Notes: a model not told the origin generated them from the letters alone. Numbered from the stretch's first letter, positions 8,584 through 18,374 are shown. The stretch is DNA of 64,000 nucleotides from Clostridia bacterium (GCA_004347685.1 SLTJ01000029.1:1-64000); one strand, 5' to 3'. A program made the numbers and translations.

Positions 8584-11141
8584 TACAGCACTCCCCGATA
8601 ATAATGTCCTTTGGTCAGACCTTGGGGACTAAGAGAACCCAGCTCGCCCCTCGCTTGAGCGGCCCAAAGGGCGAAGTTTTCCGCATCTTCCCCGGCGGCC
8701 AGATCATCTAAAGCCTTCCGGTAGATCCTCACTATTCGTCCCACGCGTTCGCTGCTATCCCGAGTGAGCTCGAGGCGTAACCGCCTTACTCCCAGCCGGA
8801 GCAGGCGGGGAAGGTCTTCGACCAGGCAAAGTCCCTTGGCATTAAAAATATGCTGGCGGCAAAACTGGTCTGTTTCCACTGGAAATACCAGCCCTAGGCG
8901 GTCTCGAAGCGAGAAGGTATGGGTGCGGCAGGGGCGGGAACATCTCTGCTGCGCGGTGCGGCCCCCGCAGACGGCTCCAGGAACACAGGACTGCGAAACC
9001 ATTAAGGGCAAGTGGCCGTGCGCCAGACACTCCAGGGGATAACCGCGGGCCAGCCAGTCCAAGGCGCCGATCTGCGCCAAAGTCATTTCCGGTGACAGGG
9101 TGACCTGGTGCAGCCCCATCTGGTAGCAAAAACCTATGGCCAGGTCGTTATAAATGTTCAGCGGGTAGTCACCGTAGATAGGCAGCCCCGGGGCTACCTC
9201 GCGGGCCAGCTTAATGCCGCTGAGGTTGCCGGTGAGTATTCCGGCCGGACCCCAGGCGACGGCCGCTTCCAGGGCGTGTCTGACCGCCGTTTCCTCCTGC
9301 ACCAGCCACAGCCGGGGTAAGGAGTAGATAACCGGCCTGCCTTCCCGGCGCCCGGCCGCGAACACCTCGGCCACCTCCTGCCGGGAAAAGCCGGGGCCGG
9401 AAGCAAATCTTTCGCCGCCGAAATAAATGATGTCGGCCCCGGTTTCCATGGCCGCCAAGGCCGCCCGGGGATAAGAAACCTTAACCGTAAGTTTCGTCTC
9501 CGGTTCCTGGTTTGCTGGTGGCGGGACAGGCAGGTTAGTCCGGACCCGCCGGCATTGGGCCGCAAACTCGGATGCCTCGAGCTCCGGCCGGGAGTACTCG
9601 CCCAGGCGCTGCTCCGTCATATCGGCCACCAGTTGCCGCCGCAGCAGGTTGAGCTGGCTCACGGGATACATTACCGGTTCTGGCAGGTTGGCCTCGAGGT
9701 CGGCCAGGTAAAAGGCCGTGCCCCCCAATCTGCCAAACTGGATTCTGAGACTCTCCGGGTCCAAAGCGTACCTTTCCGGCACCTGCCCCGGCACCCTGGT
9801 TTGCGCTTCGCTCTGGTGTCCCCGGTCATCCCTGGCCCTGGCCGTCAAGGCCTGCCCCGGCCACCCCCGGACATCCAGGTAGAGGGGCACCCTTTGTCCG
9901 GCGCTGGGATCCCGGTACGAACGACGAGCCCGCTCCAAGAGGGCTGCGTCCGCGGTCTTAAACACCCTGTCCCCGGGGGCCACGCCAGCAGGCACGGCAA
10001 CCCCCACCCGGCTGCCGGCCGGAGCCACCTGCACCTGGCGATCCCCCAACTGCAGGCGATTGACTTCCAGACCCCGGCGGCCGCCGTGGCTTACCCAGAA
10101 TTCTAGCCCGTCACCCACCGCCAGCGAAGCATCCTCAAGCCTAATCCAGGCCAGCAGCCGTTCCCGGTCTACCTCCTGCACTCGCCCCAGGTAAAGGCCC
10201 CGGTTATTAGGCCGGTCATAGCTCATGAGTTCTGTTCCCTGGTTGGCCAGCAAGTAGCCGGAGGTAAAACCGCGGCTGAAGATCTGCTCCAGGTTCCGCT
10301 GCCACTCCCTGACCACGGCATATTCCTCGGGGTCGGCAGCGTAGGCATCAAGGGCCCGGCGGTAAACTCCGGTCACAACGGCCACATATTCGGGCCGCTT
10401 CAGCCGGCCTTCGATCTTCAGGGCCGCTACCCCGGCCCTGGCCAGTTCCCCCAACCAGGGTAAAAGGTTCAGGTCCTTGGTGCTCAAAAGGTGGCCGGCG
10501 GCCTCTTCCCGGCCTTCATCCCGGAGCAACTCGTAGGCCAGGCGGCAGGGCTGGGCACACCATCCCCGGTTGCCGCTGCGGCCCCCGACCAGGCTGCTGA
10601 AAAGGCACTGACCGGAGTAGGAAAAACACATGGCACCATGGACAAAGACTTCCAGCTCCACCCCTGGCACGGCGCGGTGGACTTCCGCTATCTCCGGTAA
10701 AGAAAGCTCCCGGGCCAAGACGATACGCCCGGCCCCGGCCTGATAAAATAAAGAAGCGGCCCCGGTGGCCGTGACCGTGGCCTGGGTGCTAACATGCAGC
10801 GGCATTTGCGGCAGCACCTGGCGCAGCAAATACCACAAGCCTATGTCCTGAACGATAAGAGCGTCCACCCCCTGGCGCCAGAGGAAACGCAGGTAGTCGG
10901 CGATTGCTTCCAGTTCCTGGTCGGCCAGCAGGGTATTCACCGCCACATAGACCTTGACCCCGCGCAGGTGGGCGTATTCCACGGCCCGGGCCAATCCTTC
11001 GCGGTCGAAGTTTTCACCCCGCGCCCTGGCGCTAAAGCTTTTGCCACCCAAGTAAACGGCATCGGCGCCGTTATTTACGGCGGCCCGCAAGGCCTCCTCC
11101 CCACCGGCAGGACTGAGCAACTCAGGGATACTTGCCGCCAT
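8583..11141 (-). CDS. U32 family peptidase with DUF3656 insert
   Basis: This is a collagenase-like U32 family protein of 852 residues. The family signature lies at residues 164-181 (EVFVHGAMC to GQCLFSS). The cysteines C172, C179, C195 and C199 suit an iron-sulfur or metal site, as known in members that modify RNA (RlhA type). A central DUF3656 region and a second U32-like half explain the length. A further cysteine cluster is near residues 735-760. It overlaps mutS2 by the stop/start pair and follows polX at a short distance. The substrate cannot be told from sequence. Confidence 0.85.
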   Translation of the reverse strand: MAASIPELLSPAGGEEALRAAVNNGADAVYLGGKSFSARARGENFDREGLARAVEYAHLRGVKVYVAVNTLLADQELEAIADYLRFLWRQGVDALIVQDIGLWYLLRQVLPQMPLHVSTQATVTATGAASLFYQAGAGRIVLARELSLPEIAEVHRAVPGVELEVFVHGAMCFSYSGQCLFSSLVGGRSGNRGWCAQPCRLAYELLRDEGREEAAGHLLSTKDLNLLPWLGELARAGVAALKIEGRLKRPEYVAVVTGVYRRALDAYAADPEEYAVVREWQRNLEQIFSRGFTSGYLLANQGTELMSYDRPNNRGLYLGRVQEVDRERLLAWIRLEDASLAVGDGLEFWVSHGGRRGLEVNRLQLGDRQVQVAPAGSRVGVAVPAGVAPGDRVFKTADAALLERARRSYRDPSAGQRVPLYLDVRGWPGQALTARARDDRGHQSEAQTRVPGQVPERYALDPESLRIQFGRLGGTAFYLADLEANLPEPVMYPVSQLNLLRRQLVADMTEQRLGEYSRPELEASEFAAQCRRVRTNLPVPPPANQEPETKLTVKVSYPRAALAAMETGADIIYFGGERFASGPGFSRQEVAEVFAAGRREGRPVIYSLPRLWLVQEETAVRHALEAAVAWGPAGILTGNLSGIKLAREVAPGLPIYGDYPLNIYNDLAIGFCYQMGLHQVTLSPEMTLAQIGALDWLARGYPLECLAHGHLPLMVSQSCVPGAVCGGRTAQQRCSRPCRTHTFSLRDRLGLVFPVETDQFCRQHIFNAKGLCLVEDLPRLLRLGVRRLRLELTRDSSERVGRIVRIYRKALDDLAAGEDAENFALWAAQARGELGSLSPQGLTKGHYYRGVL

Positions 11142-11225
11142 AATCCAACCCTGACCTTCTTCGAAATATACCGGCTCCCGACAAGTCTGCAGCCATGGCC
11201 ACGCCAGCCCGAAACGCCGTCAGCA

Positions 11226-12899
11226 TCAGCGGCCGCCCATCTCCTCCCATTCCCTGGTATTTACTACGTCATCCGGCCGCAGCCAGCCGCGCCGGGCAGT
11301 GATCAGGCCGTAGCGCATATCCTCCAGGTGGCGGGATTCATGGCTATCGGTGCCGATGGCCACCTTGACCCCCAGGTCCCGGGCCAGTTCCAGCCCCTCA
11401 GCCTCTAGATCAAGCCTGTCACCGCTGGCATTCAGCTCGACGCAAGTACCTGTTTCGGCCGCGGCGGCCAGGATCTTTGGCAGGTCCACGGCATAAGGCG
11501 AACGCCTCCCCAGGATTCTGCCGGTGGGGTGCCCGAGAACCCGCACCAGGGGATGGCGAATAGCCCTGGCGATGCGGGCCGTCATGGTTTCTTCGTCCTG
11601 CTTGAAGGAGGTATGCACCGAGGCTATTACCCAATCCATTTCCGCCAGTACCTCATCCGGGTAATCGAGGGTGCCGTCAGCCAGGATGTCAACTTCTGTT
11701 CCCCAAAGAAGGCGAATATCTGCCAGCTCCTCATTCAAGGCCCGGATGGCCCGCCCCTGTTCCCAGACCTTTTCCACCGGCAGCCCCCGGGCCACAGCCA
11801 GGGAACGAGAGTGATCGGTGATGGCCAGGTAGCGGTACCCCTGCTTCCGGGCTGCTTCGGCAATGGTTCGCAGCGCGTCCACCCCGTCGCTCCAGTTGCT
11901 GTGCACGTGCAGGTCGCCGCGAATGTCCCCGGCTTCCACCAGTCGAGGCAGAGTGCCGGCCGCCGCGGCTTCTATCTCGCCCCGCCCTTCCCGCAGTTCC
12001 GGCGGGATATAGGCCAGGCCGAGACGGGCGTAGATTTCTTCTTCCGCAAGGCGTCCGGGAAAATCATTCCACCCGGCCTCCCTAGCCACCTCGGCCAGAC
12101 GCCGGCAATGGGCCGCAGACCCGGTCCGCAGAAACATCTCCCGGGACAAATCCTCGGGAGGCACCAGATACAATATCACCTTGACGCCGGGGTTAGCCAC
12201 CCCCTCCAGGCGATCGCGGCTGAGGTGCCGAACTTCCCGCCACCGGGGGTAGCGGGCAAAGATTTCCCCCACCCGGACCGGCTCGCGGCTGGCCGCCACC
12301 AGTTCAATTGCTCCTACCAGGGGCACCCCCCGGCGCACTTCCCCGGCCACCAGGGCTGCAGTGACCTCGCCCAGGCTCAGGAGGGACGCCTGCAAACCCT
12401 CGGCCACCACCCAGGCCACCCCGAGGGGCACATGGCCTTCCTGAGCCCGGAGCATTTCCAAGCCCCGGAGGATATTGAGTTCGGTCTTGCTGCCCAGACC
12501 CGGTAATTTACGTATTTCCCTCTCCCTAGCCGCCTTTTCCAGATCTTCCAGAGTGGCAATACGCAACCCCTGGTAAATGGTGCGTACCGACTTGACGCCC
12601 AGACCGGGAATAGCCAACATTTCCCGCAGGCCGGCCGGGATTTCCTGCCGCAGCCCCTCCAGGTACGCGGAACGCCCGGTGGCCAGGATCTCGCCGATTT
12701 TGGCAGCCAGAGCCTTGCCTATGCCCGGGACCTCCTCCAGCCGCTGCTCGGCAACCAGCACCTCCACGCTTACCGGAAGCTTTTCTAGCGTACGGGCCGC
12801 CTGGCGGTAGGCCCGCACCTTAAAGGGGCTGTCCCCTTTCAACTCCAGCAGGTCCCCGATCTCCAGGAATAACCAGGCCACCTCGGCATTGCTGGTCAC
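11226..12899 (-). CDS. polX: PolX family protein with active PHP domain and degenerate polymerase site
   Basis: PolX proteins join a family X DNA polymerase to a PHP exonuclease/phosphoesterase and act in base excision repair. The order is intact here: helix-hairpin-helix repeats (about 55-145), polymerase palm (about 160-320), PHP domain (about 328-557). The PHP metal motifs are all present: HVH (331-333), ITDHS, EVDI, SVH, GHPTG and GTDSH. In the palm, however, the catalytic pair normally read as D-x-D is AIE (A197, E199), and the third aspartate, in the strand normally V-D-x-R, is isoleucine (I242). DNA synthesis is therefore unlikely. The GTG start overlaps the zapA stop (GTGA). Confidence 0.9.
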   Translation of the reverse strand: MTSNAEVAWLFLEIGDLLELKGDSPFKVRAYRQAARTLEKLPVSVEVLVAEQRLEEVPGIGKALAAKIGEILATGRSAYLEGLRQEIPAGLREMLAIPGLGVKSVRTIYQGLRIATLEDLEKAAREREIRKLPGLGSKTELNILRGLEMLRAQEGHVPLGVAWVVAEGLQASLLSLGEVTAALVAGEVRRGVPLVGAIELVAASREPVRVGEIFARYPRWREVRHLSRDRLEGVANPGVKVILYLVPPEDLSREMFLRTGSAAHCRRLAEVAREAGWNDFPGRLAEEEIYARLGLAYIPPELREGRGEIEAAAAGTLPRLVEAGDIRGDLHVHSNWSDGVDALRTIAEAARKQGYRYLAITDHSRSLAVARGLPVEKVWEQGRAIRALNEELADIRLLWGTEVDILADGTLDYPDEVLAEMDWVIASVHTSFKQDEETMTARIARAIRHPLVRVLGHPTGRILGRRSPYAVDLPKILAAAAETGTCVELNASGDRLDLEAEGLELARDLGVKVAIGTDSHESRHLEDMRYGLITARRGWLRPDDVVNTREWEEMGGR

Positions 12900-13168
12900 T
12901 TGGCCTTTTTCCCTTCTTCGATCAGCTTAACCAGGGCCGCATAGTCTTCCCTTAACTTGCAAAGCTCGTCGGCCATATGCAACGCCGCCAGCACTGCCAC
13001 CTTGGTAATAGGCAGCCCCGGGGATTTTTGCCCGATCTGGCGCATCTTCTTATCTACCAAGGAGACAACGTCCCGGATGTACTCGGGCGGCTCGTCCCCG
13101 CGAATGGTGTATTCCTGGCCGTAAATGCTTACTGTAAGCCGGGTCAGGCTAGTCTCGGCTGTGGCCAA
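12896..13168 (-). CDS. zapA: cell division protein ZapA
   Basis: ZapA binds FtsZ and bundles its filaments at mid-cell. The short product (about 90 residues) has the family core RLTVSIYGQEYTIRG, a YIRDVVSLVDKKMRQ helix and a C-terminal coiled helix. I prefer TTG 13168 as start, because AAAGGA lies eight bases before it and family members begin just before this strand; an ATG at 13195 is in frame but has no good site. The stop overlaps the polX start. Position between pheT and polX is common in Clostridia. Confidence 0.85.
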   Translation of the reverse strand: MATAETSLTRLTVSIYGQEYTIRGDEPPEYIRDVVSLVDKKMRQIGQKSPGLPITKVAVLAALHMADELCKLREDYAALVKLIEEGKKAK

Positions 13169-13215
13169 GCCAATCATCCTTTCGTACCCAGGCATAATAT
13201 CCGCGAACCTTCTAT

Positions 13216-13245
13216 CTATCTCCGGCTATCTCCGGCTATCTCCGG
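13216..13245. repeat. three tandem copies of a 10-base unit at the end of pheT
   Basis: CTATCTCCGG occurs three times without a break. It encodes the last residues and the stop of pheT. Because ten is not a multiple of three, gain or loss of a copy would shift the frame and alter the C-terminus. Confidence 0.85.
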
Positions 13246-15657
13246 CGCCTGTTCCTGGCGCAATACCCCTTCAATTTGGCCCAGGGCGGCTACTACCCGG
13301 CCATGAATGGAAGCGAGTTCCTCTTCATTCAAAGTATGATCTTCGCCCCCGTAGACCAGGTGAAAGGCCAAACTGCGCCTGCCCTGGCCTATCTGCTCGC
13401 CCTGGTAAACGTCAAAAAGCTGGATAGAACGAAGGACCTCCCCTGCTGCCTGGGCTATTGTTTCTTGTACCAGTTGGCCAGGGACATCTTCCGGCACGAT
13501 CACGGCCACGTCCCTTTCTACCACCGGAAAACGTAACAAAGGCTGGTATGCGGGCACCAAGCGGGCCAGCGTCATCAGCGGCCTCAACTCCACTTCAAAA
13601 ACCGTGGCCCGCCGGGGCAAATCGCAGGAGCGTTGTACTTCCGGGTGCACTTCTCCCAAGAACCCCACCTCCCGGCCGCCGGCCCGCAGGACCACAGCCC
13701 GTCCAGGGTGCAGAAAGGGAAGGTGGCCGGCCCGGCAGAACTCCAACTCTATTCCCCAGCGGCGCATCCATTCCTCCAGTATGCCCTTGAGATAGAAAAA
13801 ACCCAGGGGCGTGGCGGCCCAGTTCCAGCCGGCCGGTCTCTCCCCGGTTACCAGCGCGGCCGCCATCAGACTTTCGTGCGGCCCCGGCTCGGCCTGGTGA
13901 AAAACCTTGCCTACTTCATAGATAGCCACGGTATGCTGCTGTCGGAACAAATTGTCACGCGCCACCTGCAGTAGGCCCGGCAGGAGGCTGGGCCGCATTA
14001 TCCCCTGTTCTTCGCGCAGGGGATTGCGCAGGCGCACCGCGATACCCGGAGACAGGCCGAGACGGATCAGTTCCTGGGGTGAGATAAAACTATAGGTAAC
14101 AACCTCGTAAAGGCCACTGGTTGCCAGAATCTGCCTGGCTCCGGCCTCCAGGCGTTGCTCCCTGGTAAGCTTGGCTTCGCCCGTCACCCCAGGTGGGAAG
14201 ACGGCCGGGATTCTATTGTAACCCCAAAGCCTGGCCACTTCTTCTACCAGGTCGGCTTCCAGGGTTAGATCGGCCCGGTAAGAGGGGATATGCACGCGCA
14301 AGTCACCATCTGTCCCCTCTTCCCACTGGAGCTGGAGGCGGGATAAGATATCCACCATTTCGCCCGGCGGTATCTCCGCACCCAGCAATTCCTGCACCCG
14401 GGACGGGGACAAAGTTATGCTGACCGGAACCCAGGGACAGGGGTAGCTGTCCACCGCCCCAGGCACCACCTCACCACCGGCGATTTCGGCCAGCAACCGG
14501 CAGGCCCTCTCGGCCGCGGCCAGACAGCCCTCCCGGTCCACACCCCGGGCAAAGCGCAGAGAAGCTTCAGAAGCCAAGCCCAGTTGCCGCGCCGTCTGCC
14601 GCACGCTGGGACCGGCAAAGCAGGCGGATTCCAACAAAACCGTGGTCGTATCCCCGGTTATCTCGGTAGCCTCGCCCCCCATTACCCCGGCCACCGCCAC
14701 CGGCTTCTCCCTGTCGGCAATAACCAGCATGGTTTCGGCCAGTTCGCGCTCAACCCCGTCCAGGGTGCGGATGCTTTCCCTGTCCCGCGCCCGCCGGACA
14801 ATGATTTCCGGCCCGGATAACCGGGCATAATCAAAAGCATGCAAAGGCTGGCCCGTTTCCAGCATCACGTAGTTGGTGATGTCCACGACGTTATTGACGG
14901 CCCGGAAGCCGGCAGCCTCCAGGCGACGCTGCATCCAGGCCGGGGAGGGTGCCACGCGCACTCCGGTGATGATCTTGGCCACGTACCGGTAGCACAGCTC
15001 CGGCTCGGTAATGGTCACCCCCACCTGGTCATGAACCTGGCTCGTGGCCGGGAAAACCGTAGTCCCGCCCTCCAGTTCCCCGGGCAGCTTGAGTGGTGCG
15101 CCGGTAACGGCAGCCACCTCCCGCGCCAAGTTGGCCAACCCCAGGCAATCAGCCCGATTAGGGGTAATCTCCAGGCCGATGACCACTTCCTCCAGACCCA
15201 GCACCTGGCTTACCGGCTGTCCCGGGGGCGTATCCGGCCCCAGTTCAAGGATGCCCTCCTCATGCCTCCCCGGCAAACCCAGTTCCGGCGCGGAGCAAAG
15301 CATACCTTCGGAATCAACCCCCCGGAATCTGGCCTTGCGTATCTCCTGTCCACCCGGCAAAACCGCGCCCGGCCGGGCCAGGACCGCCACCTGCCCTACC
15401 CGCAGGTTAGGGGCCCCGCTCACCACCTGCTCCCTGGTCCCACCGGTATCCACTTGGCAGATCCAAAGGTGGAGGCTATCCGGGTGCGGCTCGATGGCGG
15501 TGAGGCGGCATGTGATCACCCCCGGTAGGGGGTCCACGGTGGCGACGCTGTCCACTTCAAGCCCGGCGTCTGTAAGCCGGGCCGCTAGTTCTTCCGGCGG
15601 GACTTCCACAGCCACATACTCCTGGAGCCACTCCAAAGGAACCCGCAAATCCATCAC
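13216..15657 (-). CDS. pheT: phenylalanyl-tRNA synthetase beta subunit
   Basis: This is the large subunit of the alpha2-beta2 enzyme that charges tRNA-Phe. Its 813 residues show the N-terminal EMAP-type tRNA-binding fold (about 40-150), the B3/B4 editing region, B5, the inactive class II core and a C-terminal ferredoxin-like anticodon domain (about 720-800). A GTG at 15657 and an ATG at 15654 are both possible starts. It follows pheS by 11 bases. The last codons are made of a ten-base tandem repeat (13216-13245), so the very C-terminus is repeat-derived. Confidence 0.95.
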   Translation of the reverse strand: MMDLRVPLEWLQEYVAVEVPPEELAARLTDAGLEVDSVATVDPLPGVITCRLTAIEPHPDSLHLWICQVDTGGTREQVVSGAPNLRVGQVAVLARPGAVLPGGQEIRKARFRGVDSEGMLCSAPELGLPGRHEEGILELGPDTPPGQPVSQVLGLEEVVIGLEITPNRADCLGLANLAREVAAVTGAPLKLPGELEGGTTVFPATSQVHDQVGVTITEPELCYRYVAKIITGVRVAPSPAWMQRRLEAAGFRAVNNVVDITNYVMLETGQPLHAFDYARLSGPEIIVRRARDRESIRTLDGVERELAETMLVIADREKPVAVAGVMGGEATEITGDTTTVLLESACFAGPSVRQTARQLGLASEASLRFARGVDREGCLAAAERACRLLAEIAGGEVVPGAVDSYPCPWVPVSITLSPSRVQELLGAEIPPGEMVDILSRLQLQWEEGTDGDLRVHIPSYRADLTLEADLVEEVARLWGYNRIPAVFPPGVTGEAKLTREQRLEAGARQILATSGLYEVVTYSFISPQELIRLGLSPGIAVRLRNPLREEQGIMRPSLLPGLLQVARDNLFRQQHTVAIYEVGKVFHQAEPGPHESLMAAALVTGERPAGWNWAATPLGFFYLKGILEEWMRRWGIELEFCRAGHLPFLHPGRAVVLRAGGREVGFLGEVHPEVQRSCDLPRRATVFEVELRPLMTLARLVPAYQPLLRFPVVERDVAVIVPEDVPGQLVQETIAQAAGEVLRSIQLFDVYQGEQIGQGRRSLAFHLVYGGEDHTLNEEELASIHGRVVAALGQIEGVLRQEQAPEIAGDSRR

Positions 15658-15668
15658 CCTTTGAGGAA

Positions 15669-16700
15669 TTATGCGAACTGACGCAGGAAACGAAGGTCAT
15701 TAGCGAAAAACAAACGCAGATCATCCAGGCCGTACTTTAACATGGCCACCCGCTCCACCCCTAGACCAAAGGCAAAGCCGCTCACCTGCGCCGGATCATA
15801 CCCGACCGTAGCCAAGACCCGGGGATGTACCATGCCGCTACCGAGAATTTCCAGCCAGCCGGAATGGCCACATACCCGGCAGCCTTCACCCCGGCAGGCA
15901 ACGCAGGAAATATCTACCTCGGCGCTCGGTTCGGTAAAGGGAAAGTAACTGGGACGCAAGCGCATCTGCGTATCGGGACCGAACATTTGCCGGACGAAAT
16001 GTTCCAGGGTCCCTTTAAGATGGGCGAAGGCCACCCCGCGATCCACCAGTAACCCTTCTACCTGGTGAAACATGGGAGAATGAGTATGATCGTCGTCCCG
16101 GCGGTATACCTTGCCAGGTGCAATGATCCTGACCGGCAGAGCCCCTTGCCTGGCCTCCATGACCCTGATCTGCACCGGCGAGGTATGAGTCCGGAGGAGA
16201 ACCTCGTCGGCGCCGGCAACGTAAAAAGAATCCTGCATATCGCGGGCTGGGTGTTCAGGGGGGATATTCAAGGCCGTGAAATTGTAGTAATCAAGTTCGA
16301 TTTCCGGTCCCGCGGCCACGGCAAAACCCATGCCGATAAATATTTCTTGGATCTCCTCCATAACCTGCTGGACCGGATGCCGGCGGCCCAGGTTTACCGG
16401 CAGACCAGGAAGGGTCACATCAATGGCTTCCGCCGCCAGCCTGAGTTCTAAAGCCTGCCTGGTCAAGGCATCCTTCCGAGCCTGGAGGCCAGCCTCGATC
16501 TCTTCCTGTAGCACGTTAACTTCCTTACCAATTTCTGGCCGTTCACCCCTGGGCAACTGGCCCACGGAGCGGAGCAGCTCGGTAATCAGGCCCTTTTTCC
16601 CCAGGTACTTTACCCTGAATCCATCAAGCTGGGCTAAATCCTGAACCTCCTGCAGCTCCTGTACGGCTTGCGCTCTTATGGCCGTAATTTTTTCCTGCAA
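15669..16700 (-). CDS. pheS: phenylalanyl-tRNA synthetase alpha subunit
   Basis: This is the catalytic subunit of tRNA-Phe synthetase, a class II enzyme of 343 residues. It has an N-terminal coiled-coil arm (about 1-85), motif 2 around [10 protein letters not shown] and motif 3 [14 protein letters not shown] close to the end. TTG 16700 is taken as start because GGGAGGT lies eight bases upstream and family members begin with this helix; the ATG at 16736 would add twelve unconserved residues. It is co-transcribed with pheT. A promoter and a terminator-like hairpin lie in the 160-base leader. Confidence 0.93.
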   Translation of the reverse strand: MQEKITAIRAQAVQELQEVQDLAQLDGFRVKYLGKKGLITELLRSVGQLPRGERPEIGKEVNVLQEEIEAGLQARKDALTRQALELRLAAEAIDVTLPGLPVNLGRRHPVQQVMEEIQEIFIGMGFAVAAGPEIELDYYNFTALNIPPEHPARDMQDSFYVAGADEVLLRTHTSPVQIRVMEARQGALPVRIIAPGKVYRRDDDHTHSPMFHQVEGLLVDRGVAFAHLKGTLEHFVRQMFGPDTQMRLRPSYFPFTEPSAEVDISCVACRGEGCRVCGHSGWLEILGSGMVHPRVLATVGYDPAQVSGFAFGLGVERVAMLKYGLDDLRLFFANDLRFLRQFA

Positions 16701-16789
16701 CCCTCGCGACCTCCCGGAGGCGATAATCCCACGCATGTAATCCGAGGTTAACCGTGGTCCGACCTGACCGGCGGCCAGGGGCGTAAACG

Positions 16790-16818
16790 AAAAAGCCTTT
16801 ACCCAGGGGCAAAAGCTT
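16790..16818 (-). terminator. terminator-like hairpin inside the pheS leader
   Basis: On the minus strand AAGCTTTTGCC pairs with GGTAAAGGCTT through about ten pairs including two G-U, followed by a T run (16790-16794). It lies downstream of the pheS promoter and 90 bases before pheS, so it may act as an attenuator rather than as the end of the methylase unit. I see no T-box and no clear leader peptide. Confidence 0.6.
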
Positions 16819-16868
16819 CCGCCAGTACAGGCGAACGGTATGACTATGCCGCTACCCTTGCCGCGTCA

Positions 16869-16897
16869 ATTATACCATGACCAGGGAACAGCAGCAA
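16869..16897 (-). promoter_or_regulatory. pheST promoter
   Basis: TTGCTG (16892-16897) and TATAAT (16869-16874) are spaced by 17 bases on the minus strand, just before the stop of the upstream methylase gene. This gives pheST its own start and a leader of about 160 bases. Confidence 0.7.
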
Positions 16898-16900
16898 CCT

Positions 16901-17716
16901 TTACCGCTGGAGCAGCCTCCCCTGCTGTCTGGCCGCTTCGTAGGCCAGGATACCCCAGGCCACGCCCACGTTCAGGGAATCCACCTCGTTGGCCAGGGGG
17001 ATATATACCCTCTGGTCAGCCGCCTCCAGAAGCTCCGTCAGTGGGCCCTGGGCCTCGTTTCCTACCACTATCGCCAGGGGAGCCCGTAGGTCGGCGGTGA
17101 AGTAAGGCGTTTCGCCCCGCGGGTCGGCCACCACCAGCCTTATTTGCTTTTCGTGCAGCCGGGCCAGTACCTCCGCAATGCTGACCCGGTCCAGGATAGC
17201 CAGCCTGAGGATTTCCCCGGCGCTGGCCCGCAGCACTTTGTCGTTGTACAGGTCAACGGTGCCGACGGTCAAAACCACACCGTCTACTCTGGCCGCGGCC
17301 GCCGTGCGCAGGAGGCTGCCCAGGTTACCGGGATCCTGGACCGCGTCTACCACCAGCAGAAAAGGATCGGGCCGGAGCAGCAAGTGGGTCCAGGTGACCG
17401 CTGGCATTTTCACAATGGCCAGGACACCCTGCGGGGTCTCGGTCTGGGAAAGACGGGCAAACAGGCTGTCGGCTACCGGCCAGCAGGGCACACCCAGGGC
17501 TTGCCATAACTCGATTGACTGCCGCCAGCGGCCATGATCAGCCAGGCTGTGGCGGAAAAGGATTACTTCCACCTGGCCCCCGGAGCGAATAACTTCAGCC
17601 GCGTGGCGGAGACCTTCCAGGCAAAACAAACCCAGTTCCCGCCGCCTCCCAGGTCGGGTCAGGGTCCGAGCCAGGCGAATATACCTGTTGGCCGGCGAGG
17701 TTATCACCTGTTTCAT
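16901..17716 (-). CDS. TrmH/SpoU family RNA methyltransferase
   Basis: This is a SAM-dependent 2'-O-ribose methyltransferase of the SPOUT class with 271 residues. The three family motifs are present: NPGNLGSLLRTA in the middle, VVGNEAQGP, and the knot-forming IPLANEVDSLNVGVAWGIL near the end. An N-terminal RNA-binding part with SPANRYIRLARTL fits the 23S rRNA or tRNA methylases of the RlmB/TsnR kind. The ATG overlaps the trkA stop by four bases. The modified position cannot be deduced. Confidence 0.88.
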   Translation of the reverse strand: MKQVITSPANRYIRLARTLTRPGRRRELGLFCLEGLRHAAEVIRSGGQVEVILFRHSLADHGRWRQSIELWQALGVPCWPVADSLFARLSQTETPQGVLAIVKMPAVTWTHLLLRPDPFLLVVDAVQDPGNLGSLLRTAAAARVDGVVLTVGTVDLYNDKVLRASAGEILRLAILDRVSIAEVLARLHEKQIRLVVADPRGETPYFTADLRAPLAIVVGNEAQGPLTELLEAADQRVYIPLANEVDSLNVGVAWGILAYEAARQQGRLLQR

Positions 17717-18363
17717 TTTTCCTCAAGCTTCTGTAGGTCTACCTGGCGGCCGACGGTCACCATGACGTCTCCCTCCCTGAGGATGTCGTCTGCCCCGGGC
17801 GAAACTATCACTTCCTTATCATTGCGCTTGATGGCGATGACGTTCAATCCTCTGGCCGCCCGCAGGTTAAGCTGGCCTAGACTCTTGCCCGCCAGCTTCT
17901 TAGTGACCACGAATTCCTCAATCCCATACTCGGACGAAAGCTTGATATAGTCTAGGACATTGGAAGAGCACAGATGGTGGGCCAGGCGTACACCCATATC
18001 CCTTTCTGGATAAACTACCCGGTCAGCCCCGATTTTCTCCAGGACCCGCCCGTGCACGTCATTGACGGCCTTGGCGACCACCAGTTTGACCCCTATCTCC
18101 TTGAGCATCAAAGTTATCAGGATGCTGGCCTGCAAGTCCTGGCCGATGGCCACTACCACCACGTCAAAGTTGCGCAGCCCGAGTTCGCGCAACGTGCGCT
18201 CCTCGGTGGCGTCCGCCTGGACAGCCTCAGTAACTGCGTCCTGGATATCTTCCACCCTTTCCGGGTCCCGGTCCACTGCCAGGACTTCACAGTCCATTTC
18301 GGTCAAGGCCCGAGCCAGGCTTTGTCCGAACCTGCCCAGGCCGATTATGGCAAACTGCCGCAC
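17713..18363 (-). CDS. trkA: Trk/Ktr potassium uptake regulatory subunit TrkA
   Basis: This is the cytosolic gating ring subunit of a Trk/Ktr potassium channel. It has 216 residues with an RCK_N Rossmann domain (IIGLGRFGQSLA at about 5-16, acidic AVDRD after strand 2) and an RCK_C domain from about 135. I use GTG 18363 because TAGGAGG precedes it by seven bases; the frame is open to 18411 without support. It follows trkH by 11 bases and overlaps the methylase start, so the three genes form one unit. Confidence 0.92.
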   Translation of the reverse strand: MRQFAIIGLGRFGQSLARALTEMDCEVLAVDRDPERVEDIQDAVTEAVQADATEERTLRELGLRNFDVVVVAIGQDLQASILITLMLKEIGVKLVVAKAVNDVHGRVLEKIGADRVVYPERDMGVRLAHHLCSSNVLDYIKLSSEYGIEEFVVTKKLAGKSLGQLNLRAARGLNVIAIKRNDKEVIVSPGADDILREGDVMVTVGRQVDLQKLEEK

Positions 18364-18374
18364 GGGATATCCTC

